Position numbers and translations under genes: made by a program. From contig NZ_CADFEJ010000006.1 in the NCBI RefSeq assembly GCF_902833055.1, positions 186,001-250,000 of the forward strand: DNA of 64,000 bases, written 5' to 3'. Origin of the DNA: Burkholderia territorii (lineage in GTDB: Bacteria > Pseudomonadota > Gammaproteobacteria > Burkholderiales > Burkholderiaceae). The notes under the pieces are model-generated. The model ran no database searches, was not told the DNA's origin, and saw only the letters and a program-made list of their open reading frames with translations. Shown one piece after another: positions 8,602-18,810 of this stretch (within the stretch, counting starts at the first letter, position 1; every line of letters starts with the position of its first letter).

Positions 8602-8892
8602 TCAGGCAGCCGGCTGGCTGCTCAGGCAGCTCTTCATGAACGCCTTGCGGTCGTCGCCCTTCTTGTCGGCGGCCTGGGTGTTGCAGGCCTTCATCTTTTC
8701 CTGCTGGGACATCTTCTTCGCGGGCTTGGCCGACAGGCAGTCCTTCATGAACGCCTTGCGTTCGTCGCCCGTCTTGCCGGCTGCCTGGGTGTTGCAGGCC
8801 TTCATCTTGTCCTGCTGGCTGTTCGCCGCGAAAGCGGGGGAAGCCAGCATGCCGCCGAGAAGCACTGCGGCTACGAGCGATTGGATTTTCAT
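8602..8892 (-). CDS. psiF: PsiF-repeat exported protein
   Basis: 96-residue protein with a signal peptide (cleavage after AFA, residue 22) and two tandem PsiF repeats of about 35 residues, each with the pattern QxKMKACNTQAA-K-GD-RKAFMK-CLS. Each repeat holds two cysteines, suggesting one disulfide per repeat in the periplasm. E. coli psiF is phosphate-starvation inducible; nothing here shows Pho control. The molecular function is unknown. Confidence 0.92.
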   Translation of the reverse strand: MKIQSLVAAVLLGGMLASPAFAANSQQDKMKACNTQAAGKTGDERKAFMKDCLSAKPAKKMSQQEKMKACNTQAADKKGDDRKAFMKSCLSSQPAA

Positions 8893-8986
8893 TTCGACAC
8901 TCCCATGGGGTGAATTGCGTTTTATATCGACGCCGTCACGAAGCCCGGCGCAACGGGAACAGGGTCAAGTCGCGCCGCGCGCTCCG

Positions 8987-9015
8987 ATTATGGCAAATCA
9001 ATGTGAAAACACCAA
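8987..9015 (-). promoter_or_regulatory. Sigma-70-type promoter for psiF
   Basis: Minus-strand TTGGTG (complement of 9010-9015), 17-base spacer, CATAAT (complement of 8987-8992), about 95 bases upstream of the psiF start codon. Confidence 0.5.
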
Positions 9016-9151
9016 AACGGCATTCCTATAACGCGGTGGGCGGCGTCGCCGTTGACGGCGTGCGCACGCCGGCGATCAGGACAAACCATGATGCGGCGCG
9101 TTCGGCGCCGCTGCCGCGCACGTGACCTACCGGATGCCGGCCGCGAGCCAT

Positions 9152-9157
9152 TACAAT
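9152..9157 (+). promoter_or_regulatory. -10 hexamer just upstream of the asparaginase ATG
   Basis: TACAAT ends seven bases before the ATG at 9165, so transcription would start at or next to the start codon. No Shine-Dalgarno-like sequence lies in the seven bases between. No good -35 is visible. Confidence 0.4.
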
Positions 9158-9164
9158 CGCGGCC

Positions 9165-10187
9165 ATGAATACTCCGAACTCCGCAACTTCCTCGTCCGCG
9201 CCGGCGCTGCCGCGCATCGCCGTACTCGCCACCGGCGGCACGATCGCCGGCGCCGCGCCGGACGCCGCCAGCACGGCCGGCTATCAGGCCGGCGCGCTCG
9301 GCGTCAATTTCCTGCTCGACGCGGTGCCGGCGCTCGCGTCGGTCGCACGCATCGATGCCGAGCAGGTCGCCAGCATCGACAGCAAGGATCTCGCGCTGCC
9401 GCTGTGGAATACGCTCGCCGCGCGCATCGACGCGCTGATGGCCGATCCGGCAATCGACGGCATCGTGATCACCCACGGTACCGACACGCTCGAGGAAACC
9501 GCGTACGCGCTGCATCTGGTCGTGACCGGCGACAAGCCGGTCGTGCTGACGGCCGCGATGCGGCCGGCCACCGCGCTGTCGTCCGACGGTCCGCTGAACC
9601 TGCTGAACGCGGTGACGGTCGCCGCGCACCCGGGCGCACGCGGGCAGGGTGTGCTCGTCGCGTTCAACAACCGGATCCACGGCGCGCGCGATGTCGTGAA
9701 GACGAGCACCTACGCGGTCGACGCATTCCAGTCGCCGGAACTGGGCGCGCTCGGCTGGGTGCAGGACGGCCGCGTCGAATTCGCGCGCCGCGTGACGCGA
9801 TCGCGCGACGCGTGCCTCGCGATCGCGGCCGCGTGGCCGCCGGTCGAAGTCGTCGCCAGCTACGCGGGCGTGACGCGCACGGCCGTCGACGCGCTCGTCG
9901 CGGCCGGCGTGCGCGGCCTCGTCGTGGCGGGCACCGGCAACGGGTCGATCCATGCGACGCTGCAGGCGGCGCTTGCCGATGCGGTGAAAGCGGGCGTGGC
10001 CGTGGTACGCGCGTCGCGCGTCGGCTCGGGGCACGTGATGCGCAACGGCGCCGCGAACGACGACGCGCTCGGTTTCGTGAGCGCCGGCTCGCTGAGCCCG
10101 TTCAAGGCACGCGTGCTGCTGATGCTTGCGCTCGCGAACGGCGTGCAAGGGCGCGACGCGCTGCAACGCGCATTCGACACGCTGTGA
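9165..10187 (+). CDS. L-asparaginase family protein
   Basis: 340-residue amidohydrolase that converts asparagine to aspartate and ammonia. Both catalytic threonine signatures are present: ATGGTIAG with nucleophile T26, and ITHGTDTLEETAY with T106-D107; Y40 is the likely flexible-loop tyrosine. The sequence resembles the homotetrameric bacterial asparaginases, but residues 1-16 are Ser/Thr/Pro-rich rather than a signal peptide, so I predict a cytoplasmic enzyme. The gene has its own terminator and a -10 box almost touching the start codon. Confidence 0.92.
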   Translation: MNTPNSATSSSAPALPRIAVLATGGTIAGAAPDAASTAGYQAGALGVNFLLDAVPALASVARIDAEQVASIDSKDLALPLWNTLAARIDALMADPAIDGIVITHGTDTLEETAYALHLVVTGDKPVVLTAAMRPATALSSDGPLNLLNAVTVAAHPGARGQGVLVAFNNRIHGARDVVKTSTYAVDAFQSPELGALGWVQDGRVEFARRVTRSRDACLAIAAAWPPVEVVASYAGVTRTAVDALVAAGVRGLVVAGTGNGSIHATLQAALADAVKAGVAVVRASRVGSGHVMRNGAANDDALGFVSAGSLSPFKARVLLMLALANGVQGRDALQRAFDTL

Positions 10188-10216
10188 GCGCACGCCGTCG
10201 ATCGGGCGGCGCGCAT

Positions 10217-10246
10217 GAAAAAAGGCAGGCCACCGGCCTGCCTTTT
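10217..10246. terminator. Bidirectional terminator
   Basis: AAAAGGCAGGCC / GGCCTGCCTTTT stem with a four-base loop, flanked by A and T runs, between the convergent asparaginase and LysM genes. Confidence 0.88.
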
Positions 10247-10268
10247 TGCGTCAGCACTGCGCGAATGC

Positions 10269-10739
10269 TCAGGACTGCGGCGGAATCACGAGCTTCTGGC
10301 CCGGATAGATCCGGTCCGGGCTCGACAGCATCGGCTTGTTCGCCTCGAAGATCGCCGGGTACTTGTTCGCGTCGCCGTACACTTCCTTGGCGATCGCCGA
10401 CAGCGTGTCGCCCGGCTTCACGTCGTGGTACTGAACTTCCGGATCGTCCGGCTGCAGATCGTCGTCGTTGACGCCCGCGACGCCTTGCACGTTGCCGGCC
10501 GCGACCTTGACCTTCGCCTTCGTGTCGAGGTCGGCGACGCTGCCCGACAGCGTGACGGTGCGCGATGCGCCGTCGAACGCGACGGTCAGGTTCGACGTGT
10601 CGAGACCTTGCGTGTTGATGTAGTTCTTGATCGCATCGGCCGCGGTCTGGTTCGCGGCATTCGGATCTTCCGCTGCTTGCGCATCGGCGTGACCCAGCAG
10701 TTTTTCACCCGCCTCTTTGATAAACGAAAGAAGACCCAT
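10269..10739 (-). CDS. lysM: BON-LysM protein (Kbp/YgaU homologue)
   Basis: 156-residue protein collinear with E. coli Kbp (YgaU): MGLLSFIKEAGEKLLG at the start, a BON domain at about residues 30-90, and a C-terminal LysM domain at about 103-153 (YHDVKPGDTLSAIAKEVYGDANKYPAIFEANKPML..PDRIYPGQKLVIP). Kbp is a cytoplasmic potassium-binding protein needed under high potassium. There is no signal peptide here either, so the LysM domain probably does not see peptidoglycan. Family identity is firm; potassium binding is by homology. Confidence 0.92.
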   Translation of the reverse strand: MGLLSFIKEAGEKLLGHADAQAAEDPNAANQTAADAIKNYINTQGLDTSNLTVAFDGASRTVTLSGSVADLDTKAKVKVAAGNVQGVAGVNDDDLQPDDPEVQYHDVKPGDTLSAIAKEVYGDANKYPAIFEANKPMLSSPDRIYPGQKLVIPPQS

Positions 10740-10919
10740 CGCTGCACTCCCTAGGTGGTTGAAAAGAAAACGCGCCGTGAAGTGGCGAAAAAAACACCGC
10801 GCTGGGCGCGCTCACCGGGTGAGCGCAAGCGCGGCGGATTTCTCGAAAGGCGTGGCGAAAGTGTAGGCGTTCATCGCGACGATTGCATGAAAAATCGCAC
10901 ACCCGAACGTAAAGAAATG

Positions 10920-11042
10920 TAATACGCGAAATCCGACAGGCGGACACCCGACGACGACGTCTGACCGACCAAGGCTTCCCCGGCGCCGCCGGGTGCCGCT
11001 GCGGACCCCACCACGCCGCTCTCAGCCCAGAGCGGCGTTTTT
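10920..11042 (+). ncRNA. Candidate small RNA ending at an orphan terminator
   Basis: A perfect stem ACGCCGCTCT (11013-11022) / AGAGCGGCGT (11029-11038) followed by a T-run to 11042 is oriented for plus-strand transcription, but no plus-strand gene lies between it and the asparaginase terminator 770 bases upstream. A TAATAC -10-like hexamer at 10920-10925 could start a transcript of roughly 110 bases. The left boundary is a guess. Confidence 0.3.
11013..11042 (+). terminator. Orphan intrinsic terminator
   Basis: Ten-base-pair perfect GC-rich stem with a six-base loop and a T-run on the plus strand only, so it does not terminate the leftward glxR transcript. Confidence 0.65.
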
Positions 11043-11201
11043 CGCCCCGCCGCGCATGCATCTCGGCAATGCACGGCAGGGCGCCCCATCGCGATGCACG
11101 CCAAAGGCAGAGGCGCGCATCGATGCGACCGGCCGCAGCCGGATCGCGTGTGTGCGTCGCGCGTTCGCCGTTGCAGCGAAACGCGCGTCGTTGCGTCGGC
11201 G

Positions 11202-12095
11202 TTACGCGGCCGGCGCCTGGCCGATCTCGAAGTTCGACATGATTTCAAGCGCTCGCACGAGTGCCGAGTGATCCCACGCCTTGCCGCCGTGCGACGCGCA
11301 TACGCTGAACAGCTGCTGCGCGCTCGCCGTGTGCGGCAGTGCGAGGCCGAGCTTGCGGGCGCCGTCGAGCGCGAGGTTCAGGTCCTTCTGGTGCAACTCG
11401 ATGCGGAAGCCCGGATCGAACGTGCGCTTCGTCATGCGCGCGCCGTGCACTTCGAGGATGCGCGACGCGGCGAAACCGCCCATCAGCGCCTGGCGCACGC
11501 GCTCCGGATCGGCGCCCGAGCGGTCGGCGAACAGCAGTGCTTCGCCGACCGCTTCGATGTTCAGCGCGACGATGATCTGGTTCGCAACCTTGCACGTCTG
11601 GCCCGCGCCGTTCTCGCCGACGAGCGTGATGTTCTTGCCCATCTTCTCGAACAGCGGCTTCGCGCGCTCGAACGCCTTCTCCGGGCCGCCGACCATGATC
11701 GTCAGCGTCGCTTCGCGGGCGCCGACCTCGCCGCCGGACACCGGCGCGTCGAGGTAGTCGCAACCCAGCGCGTTGATCTGCTTCGCGAATTCCTGCGTGT
11801 CGAGCGGCGAGATCGAGCTCATGTCGATCACGAGCTTGCCGGCGGTCAGGCCCTTCGCGACGCCGTCGTCGGCGAACAGCACGTTGCGCACGTCGGGCGT
11901 GTCCGGCACCATCGAGATGATGATGTCGGCGTGCTGCGCGACTTCGGTCGAATTCGCGACGACCTTCGCGCTCGCGCGCAGGTCGTCGGGGATCGGGAAC
12001 GCACCGTTCACGACGAGCTGATGATCGCCCTTGAGCAGGTTGCGCGCCATGTGCGCGCCCATGATGCCGAGGCCGATGAAACCGATGGTTGCCAT
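11202..12095 (-). CDS. glxR: 2-hydroxy-3-oxopropionate (tartronate semialdehyde) reductase
   Basis: 297-residue beta-hydroxyacid dehydrogenase that reduces tartronate semialdehyde to D-glycerate with NAD(P)H, the last step of the glyoxylate carboligase route. Visible are the N-terminal Rossmann motif GFIGLGIMGAHMA, the substrate motif DAPVSGGEVGAREATLTIMVGG and the catalytic lysine segment GQTCKVANQIIVALNIEA. It is the third gene of a leftward gcl-hyi-glxR unit, 40 bases after hyi. Confidence 0.95.
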   Translation of the reverse strand: MATIGFIGLGIMGAHMARNLLKGDHQLVVNGAFPIPDDLRASAKVVANSTEVAQHADIIISMVPDTPDVRNVLFADDGVAKGLTAGKLVIDMSSISPLDTQEFAKQINALGCDYLDAPVSGGEVGAREATLTIMVGGPEKAFERAKPLFEKMGKNITLVGENGAGQTCKVANQIIVALNIEAVGEALLFADRSGADPERVRQALMGGFAASRILEVHGARMTKRTFDPGFRIELHQKDLNLALDGARKLGLALPHTASAQQLFSVCASHGGKAWDHSALVRALEIMSNFEIGQAPAA

Positions 12096-12135
12096 GTGAA
12101 TGTCTCCTATAGGGGGCGAAAGGGAAGGGCGGATC

Positions 12136-12945
12136 TCAGACAGCGCGACGCGCCGAGCCCGGTGCGCAGCCGGCGACGCCTTGCAGCCAGCCGAGCCCTT
12201 CCGTCGTGGTGGTGCGCGGCTTGTATTCGCAGCCGACGTAGCCGGCGTAGCCGAGCCGGTCGAGCAGCGCGAACAGGAACGCGTAGTTGATCTCGCCCGT
12301 GCCGGGCTCGTTGCGGCCCGGATTGTCCGCGAGCTGGACGTGGCCGATCGATGCGAGATTGCGTTCGATCGTCGCGGCCAGTTCGCCTTCCATGCGCTGC
12401 ATGTGATAGATGTCGTACTGCAGGAACAGGTTGTCCGAGCCGACCGCGCGAATCACGTCGAGCCCTTCGGACGAGCGGTTCAGCGCGAAGCCCGGGATGT
12501 CGAAGCTGTTGCACGGCTCGACCAGCAGACGGATGCCTTCGCGCTTCAACGCATCGGCGGCGAAACGCAGGTTGTCGACGATCGTGACGAACGTCTTGTC
12601 GCGCGCCGTGCTCGCCGACGGGATGCCGACGAGGCAGTTCAGCTGCGGCACCTTCAGCGCCTTCGCGTACTCGATCGCACGGCCGACGCCTTCCTGGAAC
12701 TCGCCGACGCGATCGGGCAGGCACGCGATGCCGCGCTCGCCCTGGTCCCAGTTGCCGGCGGGCAGGTTGTGCAGCACGAGGCGCAGGCGGTGCGTCTCGA
12801 GCCGCTCGGCGAGCTCCTCTTTCGCGTACGGGTACGGGAACAGGAACTCGACGGCGTCGAAGCCCGCGTCCGCGGCCGCCTTGAAGCGGTCGAGGAACGG
12901 CACTTCGTTGAACAGCATGGTCAGGTTTGCAGCAAACTTCGGCAT
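12136..12945 (-). CDS. hyi: Hydroxypyruvate isomerase
   Basis: 269-residue TIM-barrel isomerase of the AP-endonuclease-2 fold, interconverting hydroxypyruvate and tartronate semialdehyde. Conserved pieces include MPKFAANLTMLFNEVPFLDRF at the start, LVEPCNSFDIPGF, QYDIYHMQRMEG and HVQLADNPGRNEPGTGEINY, with the Glu/Asp/His metal and catalytic residues of the family. It sits between gcl (44 bases upstream) and glxR, completing the glyoxylate-to-glycerate pathway. Length is slightly above the usual 258-260 residues through a C-terminal extension. Confidence 0.94.
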   Translation of the reverse strand: MPKFAANLTMLFNEVPFLDRFKAAADAGFDAVEFLFPYPYAKEELAERLETHRLRLVLHNLPAGNWDQGERGIACLPDRVGEFQEGVGRAIEYAKALKVPQLNCLVGIPSASTARDKTFVTIVDNLRFAADALKREGIRLLVEPCNSFDIPGFALNRSSEGLDVIRAVGSDNLFLQYDIYHMQRMEGELAATIERNLASIGHVQLADNPGRNEPGTGEINYAFLFALLDRLGYAGYVGCEYKPRTTTTEGLGWLQGVAGCAPGSARRAV

Positions 12946-12989
12946 GAGCTAAGCCTCTTCGGTCGGTCAGTCAAAAAATGTCGTGCGGA

Positions 12990-14765
<1,776 letters not shown>

Positions 14766-14859
14766 GAATGTCTCCTTGAATGTGCGGATCTTGCGAATCG
14801 GTCTGTTGGGGACACTTTAGGGATGCAGGAAAGGTTTGATAAGATCAGCCGAAGTCGCT

Positions 14860-14872
14860 TATTTCGAAACTA
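14860..14872. promoter_or_regulatory. LysR-type box in the gcl/lysR divergent promoter
   Basis: T-N11-A element with internal dyad (minus strand TAGTTTCGAAATA) centred on TTTCGAAA, between the gcl start (14765) and the LysR start (14937). The location and symmetry fit a LysR recognition site; binding is inferred. Confidence 0.45.
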
Positions 14873-14936
14873 AAAGTATGGAATGACGGCCGGACGGGGT
14901 TTCCCGCCGGTGTCGGAGCCGGGACGGAGACGGGAG

Positions 14937-15848
14937 ATGGATCGTTTCAAGCAGATCGAGACGTTCGTGCGCGTCGCGGACGCGGGCAGCCTCGCGGCGG
15001 CCGCGCTCGAGGAGGGCGTGTCGCCGGTGGTGCTCGGGCGGCGCATCGACGCGCTGGAGAAGCGCCTCGGCGTGAAGCTGATGTACCGCTCGACGCGGCG
15101 GCTGGTGGTCAGCGAGGAGGGCGCCGCGTTCCTCGAGCGCTGCCGCGGGCTGCTGTCGGAATGGGACCAGGCCGAAAACGAGCTGGCCGCCGGCCGCCGC
15201 GCGGTCAGCGGGCACCTGATCGTGTCGGCGCCGGCCGCGTTCGGTCGCAAGCACGTGGCGCCGCACGCGCCCGGTTTCCTCGCCGACAAGCCGGAAATGC
15301 AGCTGTCGTTCAACCTGACCGATCGCGTCGTCGATCTTGTGCGCGAAGGCTACGACCTGTCGATCCGGATCGGCGGCTCGGTCGATCCGAACTTCGTCGC
15401 GGTGAAGCTCGCGTCGAACCGGCGCGTCGTGTGCGGCACGCCCGAGTACTTCCGCCGCCACGGCCGGCCAAAGTCGCTCGACGACCTGCTCAAGCACAAC
15501 TGTCTCGCCTTCAACCTGCAGGGCGGGCAGAACCGCGGCTGGTATTTCCAGCGCCACGGCAAGATCGTGACGATGCGGGTGACCGGCAATCTCGACTGCA
15601 ACGACGGCGAGCTGCTGCACCGCTGGGTCGCCGAAAGCCTCGGGCTCGGCTGGCGCTCGACTTGGGAGATCGCCGCGCAGCTCGAAACGGGCGAACTCGA
15701 GACGGTGCTCGACGAATATGCGCTGCCCGACTACGACATCCTCGCGGTCTATCCGCAGCAGCGCTACGTGCCCGCGCGCGTGCGCTACTTCATCGACTAT
15801 CTGCGCGAAGCGTATGCGCGCCCCGGTTACTGGAGCAGCACGCCGTAA
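14937..15848 (+). CDS. LysR family regulator, divergent from gcl
   Basis: 303-residue LysR-type regulator: N-terminal winged helix (MDRFKQIETFVRVADAGSLAAAALEEGVSPVVLGRRIDALEKRLG, about residues 1-60), linker helix, then a periplasmic-binding-protein-like effector domain. ATG 14937 is preceded by GGGAG and starts the conserved DNA-binding helix; the in-frame ATG at 14883 adds an unconserved leader. Its divergent position 171 bases from gcl suggests control of glyoxylate metabolism; the inducer is unknown. Confidence 0.9.
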   Translation: MDRFKQIETFVRVADAGSLAAAALEEGVSPVVLGRRIDALEKRLGVKLMYRSTRRLVVSEEGAAFLERCRGLLSEWDQAENELAAGRRAVSGHLIVSAPAAFGRKHVAPHAPGFLADKPEMQLSFNLTDRVVDLVREGYDLSIRIGGSVDPNFVAVKLASNRRVVCGTPEYFRRHGRPKSLDDLLKHNCLAFNLQGGQNRGWYFQRHGKIVTMRVTGNLDCNDGELLHRWVAESLGLGWRSTWEIAAQLETGELETVLDEYALPDYDILAVYPQQRYVPARVRYFIDYLREAYARPGYWSSTP

Positions 15849-16010
15849 CGGGCGGGGCCGGTTCCGGCATCTTTTTGCGCGTCATCGGCTTCACGCGGGA
15901 ATAAACTCGACGCAGCGACGGTAAGGTCATCGAGTGCGCACGCTGCCGGTCTGTCCGGGCACCGGGCGCGGAACGGGCGCGGCTTCGGCCGCCGGGACCA
16001 GGGAGGCCAC

Positions 16011-16670
16011 GTGGGGCAAGCCGGACAGGCGGTCGATGAACGGACGGAGAACGACGCGCTCGCGCGCGGCGAGCGTTTTCGCGCGCTCGTGCTGCCGCAT
16101 CTCGACGCCGCGTACAACCTCGCGCGCTGGCTGAGCGGTAACGCGGGCGACGCGGACGACGTCGTCCAGGATGCGTGCATGCGCGCGCTGCGCTTCGTCG
16201 ATTCGTGTCGCGGCGACAACGCGCGGCCGTGGCTGCTGACGATCGTGCGCCACACCTGGTACACCGAGTGGCGCCGCCGCACTCACGCGCACGAAGTGGC
16301 ACTGCCCGACACGCTCGACGACGCGGAGGCGCCCGACGACTGGCAGCCGGCGACCGAGGATCCGCTCGCACAGCTGCTGCGCGGCGAGAACGTGCGGCTC
16401 GTGAACGCGGCGCTCGCGAAGCTGCCGCCCGAATATCGCGAGGTGCTGGTGCTGCGCGAGATGGAGGATTTGAGTTACCGCGAGATCGCGACGATTGCCG
16501 ACGTGCCCGTCGGCACGGTGATGTCGCGGCTCGCGCGCGGCCGGCGCAGGCTCGCCGCGCTGCTGGGCGACGCGGCGGGGCCGGCGTCGGCGTCGGCGTC
16601 GGCGTCCAGACCCGCGCCGGGACGTGCGTCGGCAAGCGGAACCGCATCGGAGGCGATCGATGGACTGTAA
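16011..16670 (+). CDS. ECF-type RNA polymerase sigma factor
   Basis: 219-residue extracytoplasmic-function sigma factor. Region 2 is at about residues 25-90 (YNLARWLSGNAGDADDVVQDACMRALRF) and region 4 at about 130-185 (LAKLPPEYREVLVLREMEDLSYREIATIADVPVGTVMSRLARGRRRLA). The GTG at 16011 has a GGGAGG site four bases upstream. The C-terminal 35 residues are Ser/Ala/Pro-rich, encoded partly by a GGCGTC hexamer repeat. The stop codon overlaps the start of a zinc-finger anti-sigma gene by 11 bases, so the pair is translationally coupled. Confidence 0.93.
   Translation: MGQAGQAVDERTENDALARGERFRALVLPHLDAAYNLARWLSGNAGDADDVVQDACMRALRFVDSCRGDNARPWLLTIVRHTWYTEWRRRTHAHEVALPDTLDDAEAPDDWQPATEDPLAQLLRGENVRLVNAALAKLPPEYREVLVLREMEDLSYREIATIADVPVGTVMSRLARGRRRLAALLGDAAGPASASASASRPAPGRASASGTASEAIDGL
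16583..16606 (+). repeat. Hexanucleotide repeat, four copies of GGCGTC
   Basis: Four perfect tandem copies encoding alternating Ala-Ser near the end of the sigma factor. Copy changes would stay in frame. Confidence 0.8.
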
Positions 16671-17559
16671 CGAAGCGCGCGCGCTGCTGGACGCGGACGT
16701 CGACCGCGAGCTGTCGGCGCCCGACGCATTGCGCGTCCAGCGGCATGTCGAAGGGTGCGACGCGTGCCGTCGCGAACGCGAACGAATCGTCGCGCTGGGG
16801 CGGATCGTGCGGCAGGCCGATTATCACCGCGCGCCGGACGCGCTGCGCGCGAGCATCGTCGCGCAGCTGCCGGCGGCGGGCGGCGCGGGAGCGCGCACGC
16901 AGACGCGTGCGCAAGCGCGGCCCGACGGGGCGGCGCGGCCGCGACCCCGGCCGAACGGCCGGCGCTGGTTCTCATGGCCGACCGGGCGCGGCGAGCCGGC
17001 TCGCCCGGCGCCCGCCGGGCCGGGAGCGCGTGCGCCCGCGCTGCCGGGGCTCGGCTGGGGCGTGGCGCTTCTGGTCGCGCTGGCCGCGGCTGCCGGGATG
17101 GCGGTGTCCGCGCACCGCGCCGAAACCGGCCAGACGGTCGATGAACTGGTCTCGAGCCACGTGCGGGCCGGCCTGTCGGCGCGCGACATCGACGTGATCC
17201 CCACCGACCGGCATACGGTCAAGCCGTGGTTCAACGGTCGGCTCGACTATGCGCCGCCGGTCGAGGACCTGTCCGCGAGCGGCTTTCCGCTGGCCGGCGG
17301 CCGGCTCGACTACGTGGGGCGGCGCCGCGTCGCGGTGCTGGTCTACCGATACCGCCAGCACGTGATCGACGTGTACGTGTGGCCGGCCGGCGTCGGGCGG
17401 CAGGCGGCGCCGTACGCGACCGTGTCGCAGGGTTACGCGCTCGACCGCTGGGATGCGGCCGGGATGACGTGGTGGGCCGTGACCGATGCCGAGCCGTCGG
17501 CGCTGGCCGCGTTCAGGACGGCGCTCGACACGCGGCTGGGCGGGGTGCGCAGCGAGTGA
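16660..17559 (+). CDS. Zinc-finger anti-sigma factor, membrane-anchored
   Basis: 299-residue predicted anti-sigma factor. The N-terminus carries the ZAS motif H29-x3-C33-x2-C36 (RHVEGCDACRRE) after an LLDADVDREL helix that would clamp the sigma factor. Residues 75-125 are low-complexity Arg/Pro/Ala, a single TM helix lies at about 130-150 (LGWGVALLVALAAAAGMAVS), and the rest is a periplasmic domain of about 140 residues ending in a WWAVTD segment. It overlaps the sigma gene by 11 bases. The signal that releases the sigma factor cannot be read from sequence. Confidence 0.9.
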   Translation: MDCNEARALLDADVDRELSAPDALRVQRHVEGCDACRRERERIVALGRIVRQADYHRAPDALRASIVAQLPAAGGAGARTQTRAQARPDGAARPRPRPNGRRWFSWPTGRGEPARPAPAGPGARAPALPGLGWGVALLVALAAAAGMAVSAHRAETGQTVDELVSSHVRAGLSARDIDVIPTDRHTVKPWFNGRLDYAPPVEDLSASGFPLAGGRLDYVGRRRVAVLVYRYRQHVIDVYVWPAGVGRQAAPYATVSQGYALDRWDAAGMTWWAVTDAEPSALAAFRTALDTRLGGVRSE

Positions 17560-17693
17560 CTGCGGCGCCCGTCGCCCCGCGCGGGATGCTCCGCCCCCGA
17601 TTTGCGAACTGGCTTTCGCACCGCTTTCAGCGGCCGGAGCCATTCAAGTCGTTGAAAACATGGCCGAATCCGGTCGGAAATCGCCGATCGATG

Positions 17694-17722
17694 TTGCATG
17701 CGCCCCGTATCCGGGTTAGAAT
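17694..17722 (+). promoter_or_regulatory. Sigma-70 promoter of the rpsF operon
   Basis: TTGCAT (17694-17699), 17-base spacer, TAGAAT (17717-17722), about 65 bases upstream of rpsF. Both hexamers and the spacing are close to consensus. Confidence 0.8.
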
Positions 17723-17788
17723 CTTCGGCTTCTCACTTGCCACACCGGTTCAGACGCCCGGGTGGCTTCAATCCACAAGGAGTGTGTA

Positions 17789-18163
17789 ATGCGTCATTAC
17801 GAAATCGTATTCATCGTGCACCCCGATCAGAGCGAGCAAGTGCCCGCGATGATCGAGCGTTACAAGACCACAATCACGACGCACGGCGGCCAGGTCCACC
17901 GTGTCGAAGACTGGGGCCGTCGCCAGCTGGCCTACATGATCGAGAAACTCGCGAAGGCTCACTACGTCTGCATGAACATCGAGTGCGACCAGACGACGCT
18001 CGACGAACTCGAACACGCGTTCAAGTTCAACGACGCCGTGCTGCGCCACCTCATCGTCAAGATGAAGAAGGCCGAAACCGGCCCGTCGCCGATGATGAAG
18101 GAAGTTCAGCGCGAAGAAGCCAAGAAGGCGGCTGCAGCTCAGCCGACCGAAGCGCAGGCTTAA
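17789..18163 (+). CDS. rpsF: 30S ribosomal protein S6
   Basis: 124-residue S6 ([55 protein letters not shown]), binding with S18 to the platform of the 30S subunit. The tail after residue 100 is Ala/Lys/Glu-rich. The ATG at 17789 has an AAGGAG site. First gene of the rpsF-priB-rpsR-rplI operon. Confidence 0.98.
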   Translation: MRHYEIVFIVHPDQSEQVPAMIERYKTTITTHGGQVHRVEDWGRRQLAYMIEKLAKAHYVCMNIECDQTTLDELEHAFKFNDAVLRHLIVKMKKAETGPSPMMKEVQREEAKKAAAAQPTEAQA

Positions 18164-18203
18164 GTTCGTCACTCATTAAGCCATCAAGGAGCGCGCCACT
18201 CAC

Positions 18204-18503
18204 GTGAACAGGTTGCAATTGACGGCGAGCGTCGTCGAACGCGCACCGGTGCGATATACGCCGGCAGGTGTTCCGATTGCAAGCGCCACGTTGCATCACC
18301 GCACGGAAGTCGTCGAAGCAGGCATTCCCCGTCAGGTCGAAATGACGATCGAGGCGGTGGCGGCCGGTGAGGCGAGCGGCAAGCTGGAAAGCCGTGAAAT
18401 GGGCGTCGAAACGCTGTTCACGGGCTTCCTGGCAAAGAAAAGCCGCAACGCGAGAACCTTGGTGTTTCACATCACTGCATTGCAGGACATAGGAAAGGAC
18501 TGA
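18204..18503 (+). CDS. priB: Primosomal replication protein N
   Basis: 99-residue OB-fold single-stranded-DNA-binding protein of the PriA-dependent replication restart primosome ([40 protein letters not shown]). It uses a GTG start preceded by AAGGAG and is encoded between S6 and S18, the classical location. Length and sequence fit beta-proteobacterial PriB. Confidence 0.95.
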
Positions 18504-18507
18504 AATC

Positions 18508-18783
18508 ATGGCCCGCCCGACTGGTAAGAAATTCGACAAGCGTCGTCAGCAACAAAACCCGCTCTTCAAGCGCAAGAAGTTCTGCCGTTTCACGGCTGCC
18601 GGCGTCGAGCAGATCGACTACAAGGACACGGAAACGCTGAAGGACTTCATCGGCGAAAACGGCAAGATCACGCCGGCTCGTCTGACGGGTACGAAGGCGC
18701 ACTATCAGCGTCAGCTGGATACGGCAATCAAGCGTGCGCGTTTCCTCGCGCTGCTGCCGTACACCGATCAGCACAAGGCGTAA
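18508..18783 (+). CDS. rpsR: 30S ribosomal protein S18
   Basis: 91-residue S18 with a basic N-terminal extension ([28 protein letters not shown]) and the conserved core [50 protein letters not shown]. It starts four bases after the priB stop. One cysteine remains in the KKFCRF segment. Confidence 0.98.
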
Positions 18784-18810
18784 TCAGGCGACGCAATAAG
18801 GAGAATTCGA

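Larger units (their letters stand above)
10740..11201. other. 462-base intergenic region
   Basis: Holds the promoter side of lysM on its left and a plus-strand intrinsic terminator at 11013-11042. No plausible protein-coding frame is visible. The orphan terminator suggests a short plus-strand RNA. The right 160 bases, before the glxR stop codon, show nothing recognisable. Confidence 0.5.

Noticed and set aside
15897-15930. GGGAATAAA followed by GTCAT as an autoregulated ECF promoter before the sigma factor gene
   Set aside because: The spacing of about 20 bases is too long for typical ECF promoters and no similar site is seen elsewhere in the window.
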